From JBAZAX01 sp041671765 (lineage in GTDB: Bacteria > Babelota > Babeliae > Babelales > RVW-14), in the NCBI GenBank assembly GCA_041671765.1, contig JBAZAX010000010.1, positions 1-45,752 on the forward strand: DNA of 45,752 nt. Reading direction: 5' to 3'. The position numbers and the translations under genes are program-made. The notes beneath the pieces were generated by a model. It was given only the letters and a program-made list of their open reading frames with translations, was not told where the DNA came from and ran no database searches. Shown one piece after another: positions 25,365-32,239 of the stretch. Numbering within the stretch: position 1 is the first letter of the stretch; each line of letters starts with the position of its first letter.

Positions 25365-27251
25365 TTATTCGACTGTGACTGATTTTGCTAAATTTCTTGG
25401 TTTATCGATTGGTAAATTTAATTCACGTGCAATCTGGTAAACAAAGAACTGCATGAGTCCTGTCATGGCAAGTGGAGCCAATAAGGGTTTTACTTTTGGA
25501 ATTATAAAGACGACATCGGCAAGTTGGATCAATTCCTTTTGTCCTTCAAAAGCGAATGCAATCAGATGTCCTTGACGTGCTTTAACTTCCTGCGCGTTGG
25601 AAATAAGTTTACGATAAATTAATTCATCGAGTGATGAAAAAATCATAATTGGTGTATGTGAATCCACAAGAGCTATAGGGCCATGTTTTAATTCGCCGGC
25701 AGGGTAACACTGTGCAAATATATAAGAGACCTCTTTTAATTTGAGAGCCGCTTCCATTGCAAATGGATAACTAACGTGTCGCCCCAAAAATATGAATTTA
25801 TCAAATTTTGAATATTTTGGTGCGAGTTCGGTTATTATTTTTAGCTTGTAGACATCGATTGTTGATTCAAGAATTTCAGCCGCAACAAACAAATCCTCTT
25901 CGGCTTTTTCCATATCATCCCAGGCAAGACTGTTACGTTCTACTGCCATTCTGTAGGCCAGCCAGTAAAGTGATGCAAGTTGAGTAGAAAATGCTTTTGT
26001 TGAGGCCACGGAAATTTCTGGACCTGCTTGCATTGGTAAAAAACCTGTTGATTCACGTACCATTGAACTTGTTGAAATATTTGTAAGGGTAATGGTTGGT
26101 AGCTCAAATGAGTTTATCAAGCGTAGACATTCAAGAGTATCAGCCGTTTCTCCTGATTGGGAGATAAACAAAAATGCACAATTTTGTTCTGCAAAAAATG
26201 GCATATACCTGAACTCGGAAGCTAGGTATATTTTTGTAGGAATTTTTACGATCACTTCAAAAAAGAATTGAGCAATTCTGGCGGCATGCCAAGATGTTCC
26301 GGCTGCAACGATGTGTAATGTTTTTAAATTTTTTATAATATCCGGAGTTAATCCAATTTGCCGCCATAAACAAGTGCTGTTGATTGAATGACTGCCGCAC
26401 TTATCATCTTTACTACATCCAATAGTTTTAAAGAATGATATTGTTCGGCTAATCGCCTTTTTTTGCTCATAAATTTCTTTGAGCATATAATGTTCAAATT
26501 CTTGCTTATCGACAGCCAAATATTTGCTATCTATTTCTTGAATTTGAACCTGTAATGGCTGGTTATTAAAATCAAATAATTCAATAGAATCTTTTGTTAT
26601 TATTGCAAAACATTCATCAGGTAAAAACACTACTTTGTTTGTTTTGTCTGAAAATGCAAGAATATCTGATGAAACAAAAGTTTCGTTTTCTCCAATACCC
26701 AAAACCATTGGAGATCGGTGTCGGAATACTAAGAGCTGATCTGGATAATCTTCGAGAATAAAAACTAAACCGAATGCCCCTTTAACTAAATTTGCAAGAT
26801 TTACTGCCGCAAGACGTACGTTTTTATACTTATCAAGGTATTTACTAAGTAGATGAGCAGCAATCTCTGAATCTGTTGTTGAGGTAAAGCAGTGTCCCTC
26901 TTTTATTAATTTTTGTCGTAATTCATCATGCTCTTCGATGATTCCGTTGTGAACTACGGCAATGTTTTTTTTGCAATTAAAATGGGGATGTGCATTTTTT
27001 TTATCAACGACCCCATGGGTTGCCCAACGCGTATGCCCCATTCCTACGAAGCCATTCAATCCAGAATCAGCGGCTATTTTTTTAAGAATAGCGACGCCGC
27101 CCACCTCTTTACAAGTATTCAGGCGACTCGTCGAATTATCAATGCAAGCAATTCCTGCAGAATCATAACCTCTATATTCAAGCCGAGATAACCCTTCGAC
27201 AATAAATTCCCGACAAGGTTTATTTCCTACATATGCAACAATTCCGCACAT
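25365..27251 (-). CDS. glmS: Glutamine-fructose-6-phosphate aminotransferase (isomerizing)
   Basis: 628 residues. Makes glucosamine-6-phosphate for peptidoglycan and LPS. N-terminal glutamine amidotransferase domain with catalytic C2 ('MCGIVAYVGNKPC'), 'GLSRLEYRGYDSAGIA', 'HTRWATHG' and 'AVVHNGIIEE'. Two SIS sugar-isomerase domains follow: 'IVAAGTSWHAARIAQFFFE', 'FISQSGETADTLECLRL', 'LGRHVSYPFAMEAALKLKEVS', 'GELKHGPIALVD'. The C-terminus ends in the family's 'PRNLAKSVTVE'. About 20 residues longer than the E. coli enzyme, in the usual range. ATG follows AAGGGAA. No glmS ribozyme was looked for beyond noting that the upstream 115 bases, AT-rich and close to rpsI, show no obvious folded structure. 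Confidence 0.97.
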   Translation of the reverse strand: MCGIVAYVGNKPCREFIVEGLSRLEYRGYDSAGIACIDNSTSRLNTCKEVGGVAILKKIAADSGLNGFVGMGHTRWATHGVVDKKNAHPHFNCKKNIAVVHNGIIEEHDELRQKLIKEGHCFTSTTDSEIAAHLLSKYLDKYKNVRLAAVNLANLVKGAFGLVFILEDYPDQLLVFRHRSPMVLGIGENETFVSSDILAFSDKTNKVVFLPDECFAIITKDSIELFDFNNQPLQVQIQEIDSKYLAVDKQEFEHYMLKEIYEQKKAISRTISFFKTIGCSKDDKCGSHSINSTCLWRQIGLTPDIIKNLKTLHIVAAGTSWHAARIAQFFFEVIVKIPTKIYLASEFRYMPFFAEQNCAFLFISQSGETADTLECLRLINSFELPTITLTNISTSSMVRESTGFLPMQAGPEISVASTKAFSTQLASLYWLAYRMAVERNSLAWDDMEKAEEDLFVAAEILESTIDVYKLKIITELAPKYSKFDKFIFLGRHVSYPFAMEAALKLKEVSYIFAQCYPAGELKHGPIALVDSHTPIMIFSSLDELIYRKLISNAQEVKARQGHLIAFAFEGQKELIQLADVVFIIPKVKPLLAPLAMTGLMQFFVYQIARELNLPIDKPRNLAKSVTVE

Positions 27252-27366
27252 TACATTCCCTTTTAATTAAAAGCAATAGAAATAAAAACATTTGCCGCAA
27301 GAGAGCGCAACAATTCGAATATACATTGAATACATAGGCATTCTCGATACTTGAATGAAAAATAGA

Positions 27367-27798
27367 TTAACGTTTTACAAATTGGAAACGTCTGCGAGCT
27401 GCTTTTTGTCCGTATTTTTTACGTTCTTTGAGTCTTGAGTCAACAGTTAAAAGACCATGTTTTTTCAAAGCAGGCTTTAAAGCTTCATTCATTTTAAGTA
27501 TAGCCCTTGAAATACCTAGTCTTACTGCTTCTGATTGGCTTTTGAGTCCGCCACCAAAAACGTTGACGTTGACATCAAAGCTTCTCTCAAGATTGGTTAC
27601 TTTGAAAGGAAATGTAATTTTTCCTCTTGAAAGATCTGTGTCGAAATATTTAACGAAGTCCTTACCGTTGATTTCAATAGTGCCTTTGCCTGGTTTTAAC
27701 CAAACACGAGCGACAGAAGATTTACGTCTACCAACGCCATGCAATAAGCCTTTTGGTGCATAAACTGAGCGAGTTTCTTTCTGAGTTTTAGTAACCAT
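27367..27798 (-). CDS. rpsI: 30S ribosomal protein S9
   Basis: 143 residues. Motifs 'GVGRRKSSVARVWLKPGKG', 'GGGLKSQSEAVRLGISRAIL' and the family's basic C-terminal tail 'KKYGQKAARRRFQFVKR', which reaches the P-site tRNA, are all present. N-terminus carries about 20 extra residues before the conserved part. rplM, the usual upstream partner, is not found in the 105 bases before the assembly gap; a consensus promoter lies there instead. Confidence 0.97.
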   Translation of the reverse strand: MVTKTQKETRSVYAPKGLLHGVGRRKSSVARVWLKPGKGTIEINGKDFVKYFDTDLSRGKITFPFKVTNLERSFDVNVNVFGGGLKSQSEAVRLGISRAILKMNEALKPALKKHGLLTVDSRLKERKKYGQKAARRRFQFVKR

Positions 27799-27864
27799 TT
27801 TTTTTATTTATCCTTAATTTAAAAGTACCACTTTTTACTCACTAAAATGCAGTTACAAGCTTAA

Positions 27865-27893
27865 ATATTATCGGATATTGAGGTATTTGTCAA
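27865..27893 (-). promoter_or_regulatory. Consensus sigma-70-type promoter for rpsI
   Basis: Read on the minus strand: TTGACA (27893-27888), 17-base spacer, TAATAT (27870-27865). The match to -35/-10 consensus and ideal spacing are the best in the window. Transcription would start about 60 bases before the rpsI ATG. Confidence 0.7.
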
Positions 27894-27903
27894 AATACAA
27901 AAA

Positions 27904-27913
27904 NNNNNNNNNN
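27904..27913. other. Assembly gap (ten Ns)
   Basis: Ten unknown bases mark a scaffold join. True gap length is unknown, so genes may be missing here, and the linkage of the left and right parts rests on scaffolding. Confidence 0.98.
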
Positions 27914-28181
27914 AATGAAAATATAGGATGATTGCATAGCATAATTGCAGTTGAAAATAATAATTAACTAAAATAAGTACAAATTAATTAATAAATTTTG
28001 ACAGGATGCATAGCGGTTATTTTGTGGTTGTATGGCTTTTTTATTTGAGCAACAAAAATGTTATTTGAGTGGCCAATTTAAAAAAAATTCAAAAAAAGGT
28101 TGAAAACTTTGTCAAAGTCACTATCATATTTATAAATTTTACTTTAAACTACTTCAATTAAGTACGGCTTTTATATAGCAA
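27914..28181. other. Gene-free leader between the gap and tRNA-Tyr
   Basis: AT-rich, no gene seen. Possible promoter elements for the tRNA genes: TTGAAA (28100-28105) with TATCAT (28122-28127), 16-base spacing, or TTGTCA (28109-28114) with TATAAA (28131-28136), 16-base spacing. A TTGACA at 27998-28003 lacks a good -10 partner. Confidence 0.4.
28100..28136 (+). promoter_or_regulatory. Putative tRNA-Tyr promoter (two overlapping candidates)
   Basis: TTGAAA-16-TATCAT and TTGTCA-16-TATAAA overlap, 46-55 bases before the tRNA. Either could serve; neither is a full consensus. Confidence 0.35.
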
Positions 28182-28266
28182 GGGGAGATTCCCGAGTGGC
28201 TAAAGGGGACGGACTGTAAATCCGTTGGCTACGCCTTCGTAGGTTCGAATCCTACTCTCCCCACCA
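28182..28266 (+). tRNA. tRNA-Tyr (anticodon GTA)
   Basis: 85 bases including encoded CCA. Acceptor GGGGAGA pairs perfectly with TCTCCCC. It has the long variable arm of class II tRNAs ('ggctacgccttcgt'). Anticodon loop ctGTAaa gives GTA. T-arm 'aggTTCGAATcct'. First of a tRNA run leading into rpmG and secE-nusG. Confidence 0.95.
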
Positions 28267-28318
28267 TAAAGTTCGGTATTCTAGATTTTACTATGAGTAA
28301 GCAGTTTTCAACTAATAA

Positions 28319-28346
28319 TTGATATGCTATAAAATTTAGATATACT
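28319..28346 (+). promoter_or_regulatory. Putative promoter before tRNA-Gly
   Basis: TTGATA (28319-28324), 16-base spacer, TATACT (28341-28346). About 60 bases upstream of the tRNA-Gly start; could drive tRNA-Gly, both tRNA-Thr, rpmG, tRNA-Trp, secE and nusG. Confidence 0.45.
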
Positions 28347-28407
28347 GTTTTTACCGTGCTTAAATGAGAAAATGTTATTAAAGTTTAATGTTATTGAAAT
28401 TTAGCGT

Positions 28408-28484
28408 GCGGGAGTAGCTCAATTGGCTAGAGCGACAGCCTTCCAAGCTGTAGGTTGCGGGTTCGAGACCCGTTTCCCGCTCCA
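28408..28484 (+). tRNA. tRNA-Gly (anticodon TCC)
   Basis: 77 bases with encoded CCA. Acceptor GCGGGAG pairs with TTCCCGC, the last pair being G-U. Anticodon loop ctTCCaa between a 5-bp stem (acagc/gctgt). T-loop TTCGAGA present. Confidence 0.95.
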
Positions 28485-28492
28485 AAAACAGT

Positions 28493-28568
28493 GCTGGCAT
28501 AGCTCAGTTGGTAGAGCAGCTGATTTGTAATCAGCAGGTCGCTGGTTCGAGTCCAGTTGCCAGCTCCA
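28493..28568 (+). tRNA. tRNA-Thr (anticodon TGT)
   Basis: 76 bases with encoded CCA. Acceptor GCTGGCA pairs with TGCCAGC. Anticodon stem gctga/tcagc with loop ttTGTaa. Eight bases after tRNA-Gly. Confidence 0.95.
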
Positions 28569-28586
28569 ATTTAAGAGAATTTGTTA

Positions 28587-28661
<75 letters not shown>

Positions 28662-28731
28662 TCTTGAACTTGCAAGATAGTGTAGTAGCGTTTAAAACTT
28701 TTGGGGTTTATAAATTTAGGATTTTGCAGCC

Positions 28732-28890
28732 ATGGCAAAAGCTAGGACGATCATTCATTTCGAGTGCAAAGATTGTAAAATGAAAAATTACAGCAAGCAT
28801 GTTTCAAAAAAAAGAGCATTTGCGAAACTGGAATTGAATAAATATTGTGAGAAGTGCAGAAAGCATTGCGCACATAAAGAAACGAAGTAG
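28732..28890 (+). CDS. rpmG: 50S ribosomal protein L33
   Basis: 52 residues, small enough to be missed by length cut-offs. Reads 'MAKARTIIHFECKDCKMKNY' at the start and ends 'HKETK'. Two CxxC pairs (C12/C15 and C39/C42) make it the zinc-binding C+ form of L33. Motif 'NYSKHVSKKRAF' and 'LELNKYCEKCRKH' are typical. It lies between tRNA-Thr and tRNA-Trp, the common place of rpmG upstream of secE. Confidence 0.93.
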   Translation: MAKARTIIHFECKDCKMKNYSKHVSKKRAFAKLELNKYCEKCRKHCAHKETK

Positions 28891-28898
28891 AAAGAGTT

Positions 28899-28975
28899 AG
28901 GCCAGTAGCTCTAATTGGTAGAGCGGCAGACTCCAAATCTGCGGGTTGGGGGTTCGAATCCCTCCTGGCCTGCCA
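28899..28975 (+). tRNA. tRNA-Trp (anticodon CCA)
   Basis: 77 bases with encoded CCA. Acceptor AGGCCAG pairs perfectly with CTGGCCT; discriminator G. Anticodon loop ctCCAaa between cagac... stem bases. Eight bases after the rpmG stop and 27 before secE. Confidence 0.95.
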
Positions 28976-29002
28976 ATATGGGCTGGTACTGAAAGGCAGT
29001 TT

Positions 29003-29188
29003 ATGAACAAGGTTATGGCCTTCGTAAATGAAGTTAAAGCGGAAATAAGAAAAGTAACTTGGCCAACAAAAGACGAGCTTATTGGAACGACCATAGTTGT
29101 CTGTATTTTGGTGGTTGTTTTTGCTTTTATTTTGGGAGCCATGGATGGTTTTTCCAGCTTTTTGATTAGAAGAATTATTGGTGGATAA
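29003..29188 (+). CDS. secE: Preprotein translocase subunit SecE
   Basis: 61 residues from the ATG with GAAAGG upstream; the longer open frame runs through the tRNA and is spurious. Single-helix SecE type: an amphipathic N-terminal helix with the conserved 'EVKAEIRKVTWPTKDEL' followed by one membrane segment ('IVVCILVVVFAFILGAM'). Stabilises SecY in the inner membrane. Classic position just before nusG. Confidence 0.95.
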   Translation: MNKVMAFVNEVKAEIRKVTWPTKDELIGTTIVVCILVVVFAFILGAMDGFSSFLIRRIIGG

Positions 29189-29223
29189 TATTAATAGTCT
29201 TTTTGTGGAGTTTCAGATTTAAG

Positions 29224-29742
29224 ATGAAGCGCTGGTATGTAGTTCAAGTTTTCACTGGTTATGAAGATATAGTAAAAGTTGACCTGGAAAAAAGAGTCAA
29301 AGAAGAATCTTTGGAAGAACTTTTTGGACAAATTCTAGTGCCTACTGGTGAGGTTCTTAGTTTCTTTGCTGACGACAAAACCAAAAAAGAAAAGATTTTT
29401 CCTGGCTATCTTTTAATCCAAATGGAAATGGTAGGTGAGTCATTCAGATTGGTTTCTTCGAATCCGCGAGTTACTCGTTTTTTAGGTGGAGAAAGTCCCG
29501 TATCGCTTACTGATAAGGAAGTTGATAGAATTTTTGCTCAGATGTCCGGCAAGCTTGCCAGATCTAGCGAAAAGAAGCCGTTTACTGTTGGAGATGAGGT
29601 TCACATTAATAGTGGTCCATTTTCCGGTTTTGTGGGTAGAGCTGATAAAGTTGATGAAGAACGCGAAAAGCTTACGGTTTTAGTAAGTATTTTTGGAAGA
29701 CTTACTCCAGTTGAATTGGGTTTTGATCAGGTTAAAAAATAA
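29224..29742 (+). CDS. nusG: Transcription termination/antitermination protein NusG
   Basis: 172 residues from the ATG at 29224. The N-terminal NGN domain begins 'MKRWYVVQVFTGYEDIVK' and contains 'FPGYLLIQMEM' and 'VTRFLGG'. The KOW domain is 'FTVGDEVHINSGPFSGFVG' through 'SIFGRLTPVELGFDQVKK'. Couples RNA polymerase to Rho and ribosomes. Standard length. A TTG seven codons upstream is in frame but not expected to be used. Confidence 0.97.
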   Translation: MKRWYVVQVFTGYEDIVKVDLEKRVKEESLEELFGQILVPTGEVLSFFADDKTKKEKIFPGYLLIQMEMVGESFRLVSSNPRVTRFLGGESPVSLTDKEVDRIFAQMSGKLARSSEKKPFTVGDEVHINSGPFSGFVGRADKVDEEREKLTVLVSIFGRLTPVELGFDQVKK

Positions 29743-29780
29743 ATTAACTAAACATAAGAAAACTATAAAGGTTAGTTCAC

Positions 29781-30206
29781 ATGGCAAAAGAAATTAAAGC
29801 GAATGTTAAGCTTCAAATTCCTGCCGGAGCTGCAACTCCAGCACCACCAGTTGGTTCATCGTTAGGACAGCATGGTGTTAACATCATGGATTTTTGTAAA
29901 AAATTTAATGCTGCAACTTTGAAGCGTAAAGGTGAGACTGTTCCTGTTGTTATTACAATTTATAAAGATAAAACGTTTGATTTTATTTTAAAAACTCCGC
30001 CGGTATCTGAGTTGCTCAAAAAAAGAGCTAATATTACAAAAGGGGCATCTAATCCTGGAAAAGATACGTCTGGGACGATTAAATGGTCTTCAGTAGAAGA
30101 AATTGCAAAAATTAAATTACCCGATTTGAACGCTGTTGATATAGAAGCTGCAAAAAAAATCGTTGCAGGCAGTGCTCGAAGTATGGGTCTTAAAGTTATT
30201 GATTAG
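29781..30206 (+). CDS. rplK: 50S ribosomal protein L11
   Basis: 141 residues, the family's normal length. 'AKEIKANVKLQIPAGAATPA' start, the 'PPVGSSLGQHGVNIMDFCK' signature and the C-terminal 'AKKIVAGSARSMGLKVID' RNA-binding end. Binds 23S rRNA at the GTPase centre. ATG behind AAAGG. Confidence 0.98.
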   Translation: MAKEIKANVKLQIPAGAATPAPPVGSSLGQHGVNIMDFCKKFNAATLKRKGETVPVVITIYKDKTFDFILKTPPVSELLKKRANITKGASNPGKDTSGTIKWSSVEEIAKIKLPDLNAVDIEAAKKIVAGSARSMGLKVID

Positions 30207-30303
30207 TAGTTGTTGAATGTTAGAGTCGAATAGCGGTTGAACTGCTTTAGATTTGTGCTTTTGAAATCATCACTTAATTACTTAACAGAAGTGGGTTCGG
30301 ATT

Positions 30304-30996
30304 ATGAGTAACATAGGTAAAAAACATTTAAAAGCCAGAGAAAAGTTAGCAGGAGCTAATGTCAACTCTTGGAAGTCGGCACTCGACTTTATTGTCAAAA
30401 ATGCGCATGCAAAATTTGATGAAACAGTTGATGTTGATGTGGTTCTTGGAATTGATGCGGCTAAGGGAGAACAGACTGTCAGAGGTTCTGTTCTTTTGCC
30501 AAACGGAACTGGCAAAAAAGTTAGAATTTTGGCTTTTGCAAGAGGCGAGCACGAAGAAGCTGCTCATAAGGCTGGCGCTGATTATGTTGGGGCAGACGAT
30601 TTGGTTCAAAAAATTGAATCAGGTTGGATGGATTTTGATGTAGCAGTAGCAACGCCTGATTTGATGGGTTTGGTTGGTAAAGTAGCAAAAATTCTTGGGC
30701 CTCGTGGGTTGTTGCCAAACAATAAGATTGGAACGGTTACATTTAACCTGACCGGTATTATAACAGATCTTAAAAAGGGTAGACTTTCTTACAGAAACGA
30801 TAAGGGTGGAATGGTTCACGCACCGTTTGGGAAGGTTTCTTTTGGTGTTGACAAGTTGCATGACAATTTGGTTGCATTAATCAGGTCTATTCAGGGTTCA
30901 AAACCAGCAACATCAAAAGGTAAGTTCCTCAAGAAGCTTACGATATCCTCAACGATGGGTGTTGGTGTAAGTATCAATCCGGACGAAGTTTCATAA
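30304..30996 (+). CDS. rplA: 50S ribosomal protein L1
   Basis: 230 residues. Family signature 'GLVGKVAKILGPRGLLPNNK' is present, with 'GTGKKVRILAFARGEHEEAA' and the C-terminal 'TISSTMGVGVSINPDE'. L1-stalk protein and, in many bacteria, translational repressor of the rplK-rplA message. 97 bases after rplK. Confidence 0.98.
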   Translation: MSNIGKKHLKAREKLAGANVNSWKSALDFIVKNAHAKFDETVDVDVVLGIDAAKGEQTVRGSVLLPNGTGKKVRILAFARGEHEEAAHKAGADYVGADDLVQKIESGWMDFDVAVATPDLMGLVGKVAKILGPRGLLPNNKIGTVTFNLTGIITDLKKGRLSYRNDKGGMVHAPFGKVSFGVDKLHDNLVALIRSIQGSKPATSKGKFLKKLTISSTMGVGVSINPDEVS

Positions 30997-31019
30997 CAGA
31001 GTTTATAGAGGATCGAATA

Positions 31020-31547
31020 ATGAATAGACAAGAAAAAGAAAAAGCTATATCTTCGGCCAAGGAACTTATATCTGAATCGCAGGCAGTTTTTGTGGTCAAC
31101 TACAAAGGCCTGAGCGTTGCTAAAATGCAAACTTTAAGAAGCTCTATCCGTCAAAATGGTGGACAATTAAAGGTTATAAAAGCATCGTTAATGGATATAG
31201 CCGCCAAAGATTTGGACGGAGTTGATGAGTTTAAGTCCAGTTTTAAAGATCAAATAGGCTTTGTTTTTGCAAAAGGCGACGTTTCCGCTGTAGCAAAGCA
31301 ATTGATAAGTTTTTCAAAAGAAAATGAAGCTCTAAAAGTAGTGACGGGCGTTTTTGAGTCAAAAGTATTGAGTTCTTCTCAGATAAATGTGATAGCATCA
31401 TTGCCATCCAGAGAGGTTTTGATTGCTCAGGTACTTGGTACCATGCAGGCTCCAATAGCGTCATTTGTTAGAGTTCTTAACCAGGTTGTTGCTAGTTTGC
31501 CTCAAGTTCTCAAGCAAATTGAAGAAAAGAAGGCTAGCGGCAATTAA
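31020..31547 (+). CDS. rplJ: 50S ribosomal protein L10
   Basis: 175 residues. 'SESQAVFVVNYKGLSVAKMQ' and 'NGGQLKVIKASLMDIA' are typical of the N-terminal rRNA-binding domain. The C-terminal helix 'SFVRVLNQVVASLPQVLKQI' is the docking site for L7/L12 dimers. Only 23 bases after rplA, so the long L10 leader seen in enterobacteria is absent. ATG behind GAGG. Confidence 0.97.
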   Translation: MNRQEKEKAISSAKELISESQAVFVVNYKGLSVAKMQTLRSSIRQNGGQLKVIKASLMDIAAKDLDGVDEFKSSFKDQIGFVFAKGDVSAVAKQLISFSKENEALKVVTGVFESKVLSSSQINVIASLPSREVLIAQVLGTMQAPIASFVRVLNQVVASLPQVLKQIEEKKASGN

Positions 31548-31589
31548 GATTGTTTGATATGATAGTTGTATTAGTTATTAGGTTGGGGG

Positions 31590-31617
31590 TTGAATATCTG
31601 TTTTAATTTGGTATACA
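31590..31617 (+). promoter_or_regulatory. Possible internal promoter before rplL
   Basis: TTGAAT (31590-31595), 16-base spacer, TATACA (31612-31617), in the 124-base rplJ-rplL gap. Could boost rplL, whose product is needed in several copies per ribosome. Not a full consensus. Confidence 0.35.
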
Positions 31618-31671
31618 CCTGAACATAATAATTGTGATTTAAGTGTTTAATCTTGTAAGGGAGTTTTTCAC

Positions 31672-32043
31672 ATGTCATCTAAGATTGTAGAAGAAATAAG
31701 CAAAATGTCGGTTATGGAATTGGCCGAACTTGTCAAAACATTAGAAGAAAAGTTTGGAGTATCTGCAGCAGCTCCTGTAGCAGCCGCTGCTGTATCTTCC
31801 GCAGCTCCTGTAGCAGCCGCGCAAGAAGAGAAAAGCGAATTTAAAGTTATATTAAAAGAAGCCGGCGCAGACAAAATTAAAGTTATTAAAGCTTTAAGAA
31901 CTGTGACAACACTTGCTTTGGGTGCTGCAAAAGAAGCAGTAGAAAGCGCACCATTTGTTGTATCAGAAGCAGCTCCAAAAGAAGATGCTCAAAAAATTAA
32001 AAAAGCATTAGAAGAAGCTGGCGCAAAGGTAGAATTGGCTTAA
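31672..32043 (+). CDS. rplL: 50S ribosomal protein L7/L12
   Basis: 123 residues. N-terminal dimerisation domain ('KIVEEISKMSVMELAELVK'), an Ala/Pro-rich hinge (about 35-60), and the C-terminal factor-binding domain ('EFKVILKEAGADKIKVIKAL' through 'ALEEAGAKVELA'). The hinge contains an in-frame 11-codon duplication. Recruits translation GTPases to the ribosome. Good ribosome site AAGGGAG. Confidence 0.98.
   Translation: MSSKIVEEISKMSVMELAELVKTLEEKFGVSAAAPVAAAAVSSAAPVAAAQEEKSEFKVILKEAGADKIKVIKALRTVTTLALGAAKEAVESAPFVVSEAAPKEDAQKIKKALEEAGAKVELA
31768..31820 (+). repeat. 33-bp-spaced duplication in the rplL hinge
   Basis: gcagctcctgtagcagccgc occurs at 31768-31787 and again at 31801-31820, exactly 33 bases apart, and 'gtatct' precedes both copies. 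The unit codes AAPVAAA(A/Q), so one copy adds 11 residues of flexible hinge without breaking frame. Confidence 0.85.
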
Positions 32044-32084
32044 TAATTAAGCTTAAATTCTTTTTTGTATTCAGTTAAATTTTT

Positions 32085-32132
32085 AAATTAGATTCCGCCT
32101 GGAACCTAGCGTTTTGAGGCGGGATCTAATTT
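32085..32132 (+). promoter_or_regulatory. 16-bp hairpin between rplL and rpoB (attenuator or RNase processing site)
   Basis: aaattagattccgcct (32085-32100) pairs with aggcgggatctaattt (32117-32132) at all 16 positions, counting one U-G pair, around a 16-base loop. No U-run follows, so it is not a plain terminator. The position equals that of the E. coli rplL-rpoB attenuator/RNase III site. Confidence 0.7.
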
Positions 32133-32154
32133 CGTTCTTTATGGATTGCATATT

Positions 32155-32160
32155 TATAAT
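32155..32160 (+). promoter_or_regulatory. Possible rpoBC promoter -10 box
   Basis: A perfect TATAAT 79 bases before the rpoB ATG, just after the hairpin. The best -35 candidate, TTCGTT (32131-32136), is poor, so the call is weak. Confidence 0.3.
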
Positions 32161-32239
32161 GAGTTAAATTGTTGTCTAACTTGTTATGCTGGGTGTATTG
32201 TTCGGTTGATTTGAACTTTTTACGAGTGGGAGCAAATTG

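Noticed and set aside
27998..28003. TTGACA as the tRNA-Tyr promoter
   Set aside because: No -10-like hexamer at a suitable distance, and it lies about 180 bases from the tRNA.
32085..32132. Simple rho-independent terminator after rplL
   Set aside because: The stem is strong but no U-run follows, and rpoB needs read-through or a new promoter.
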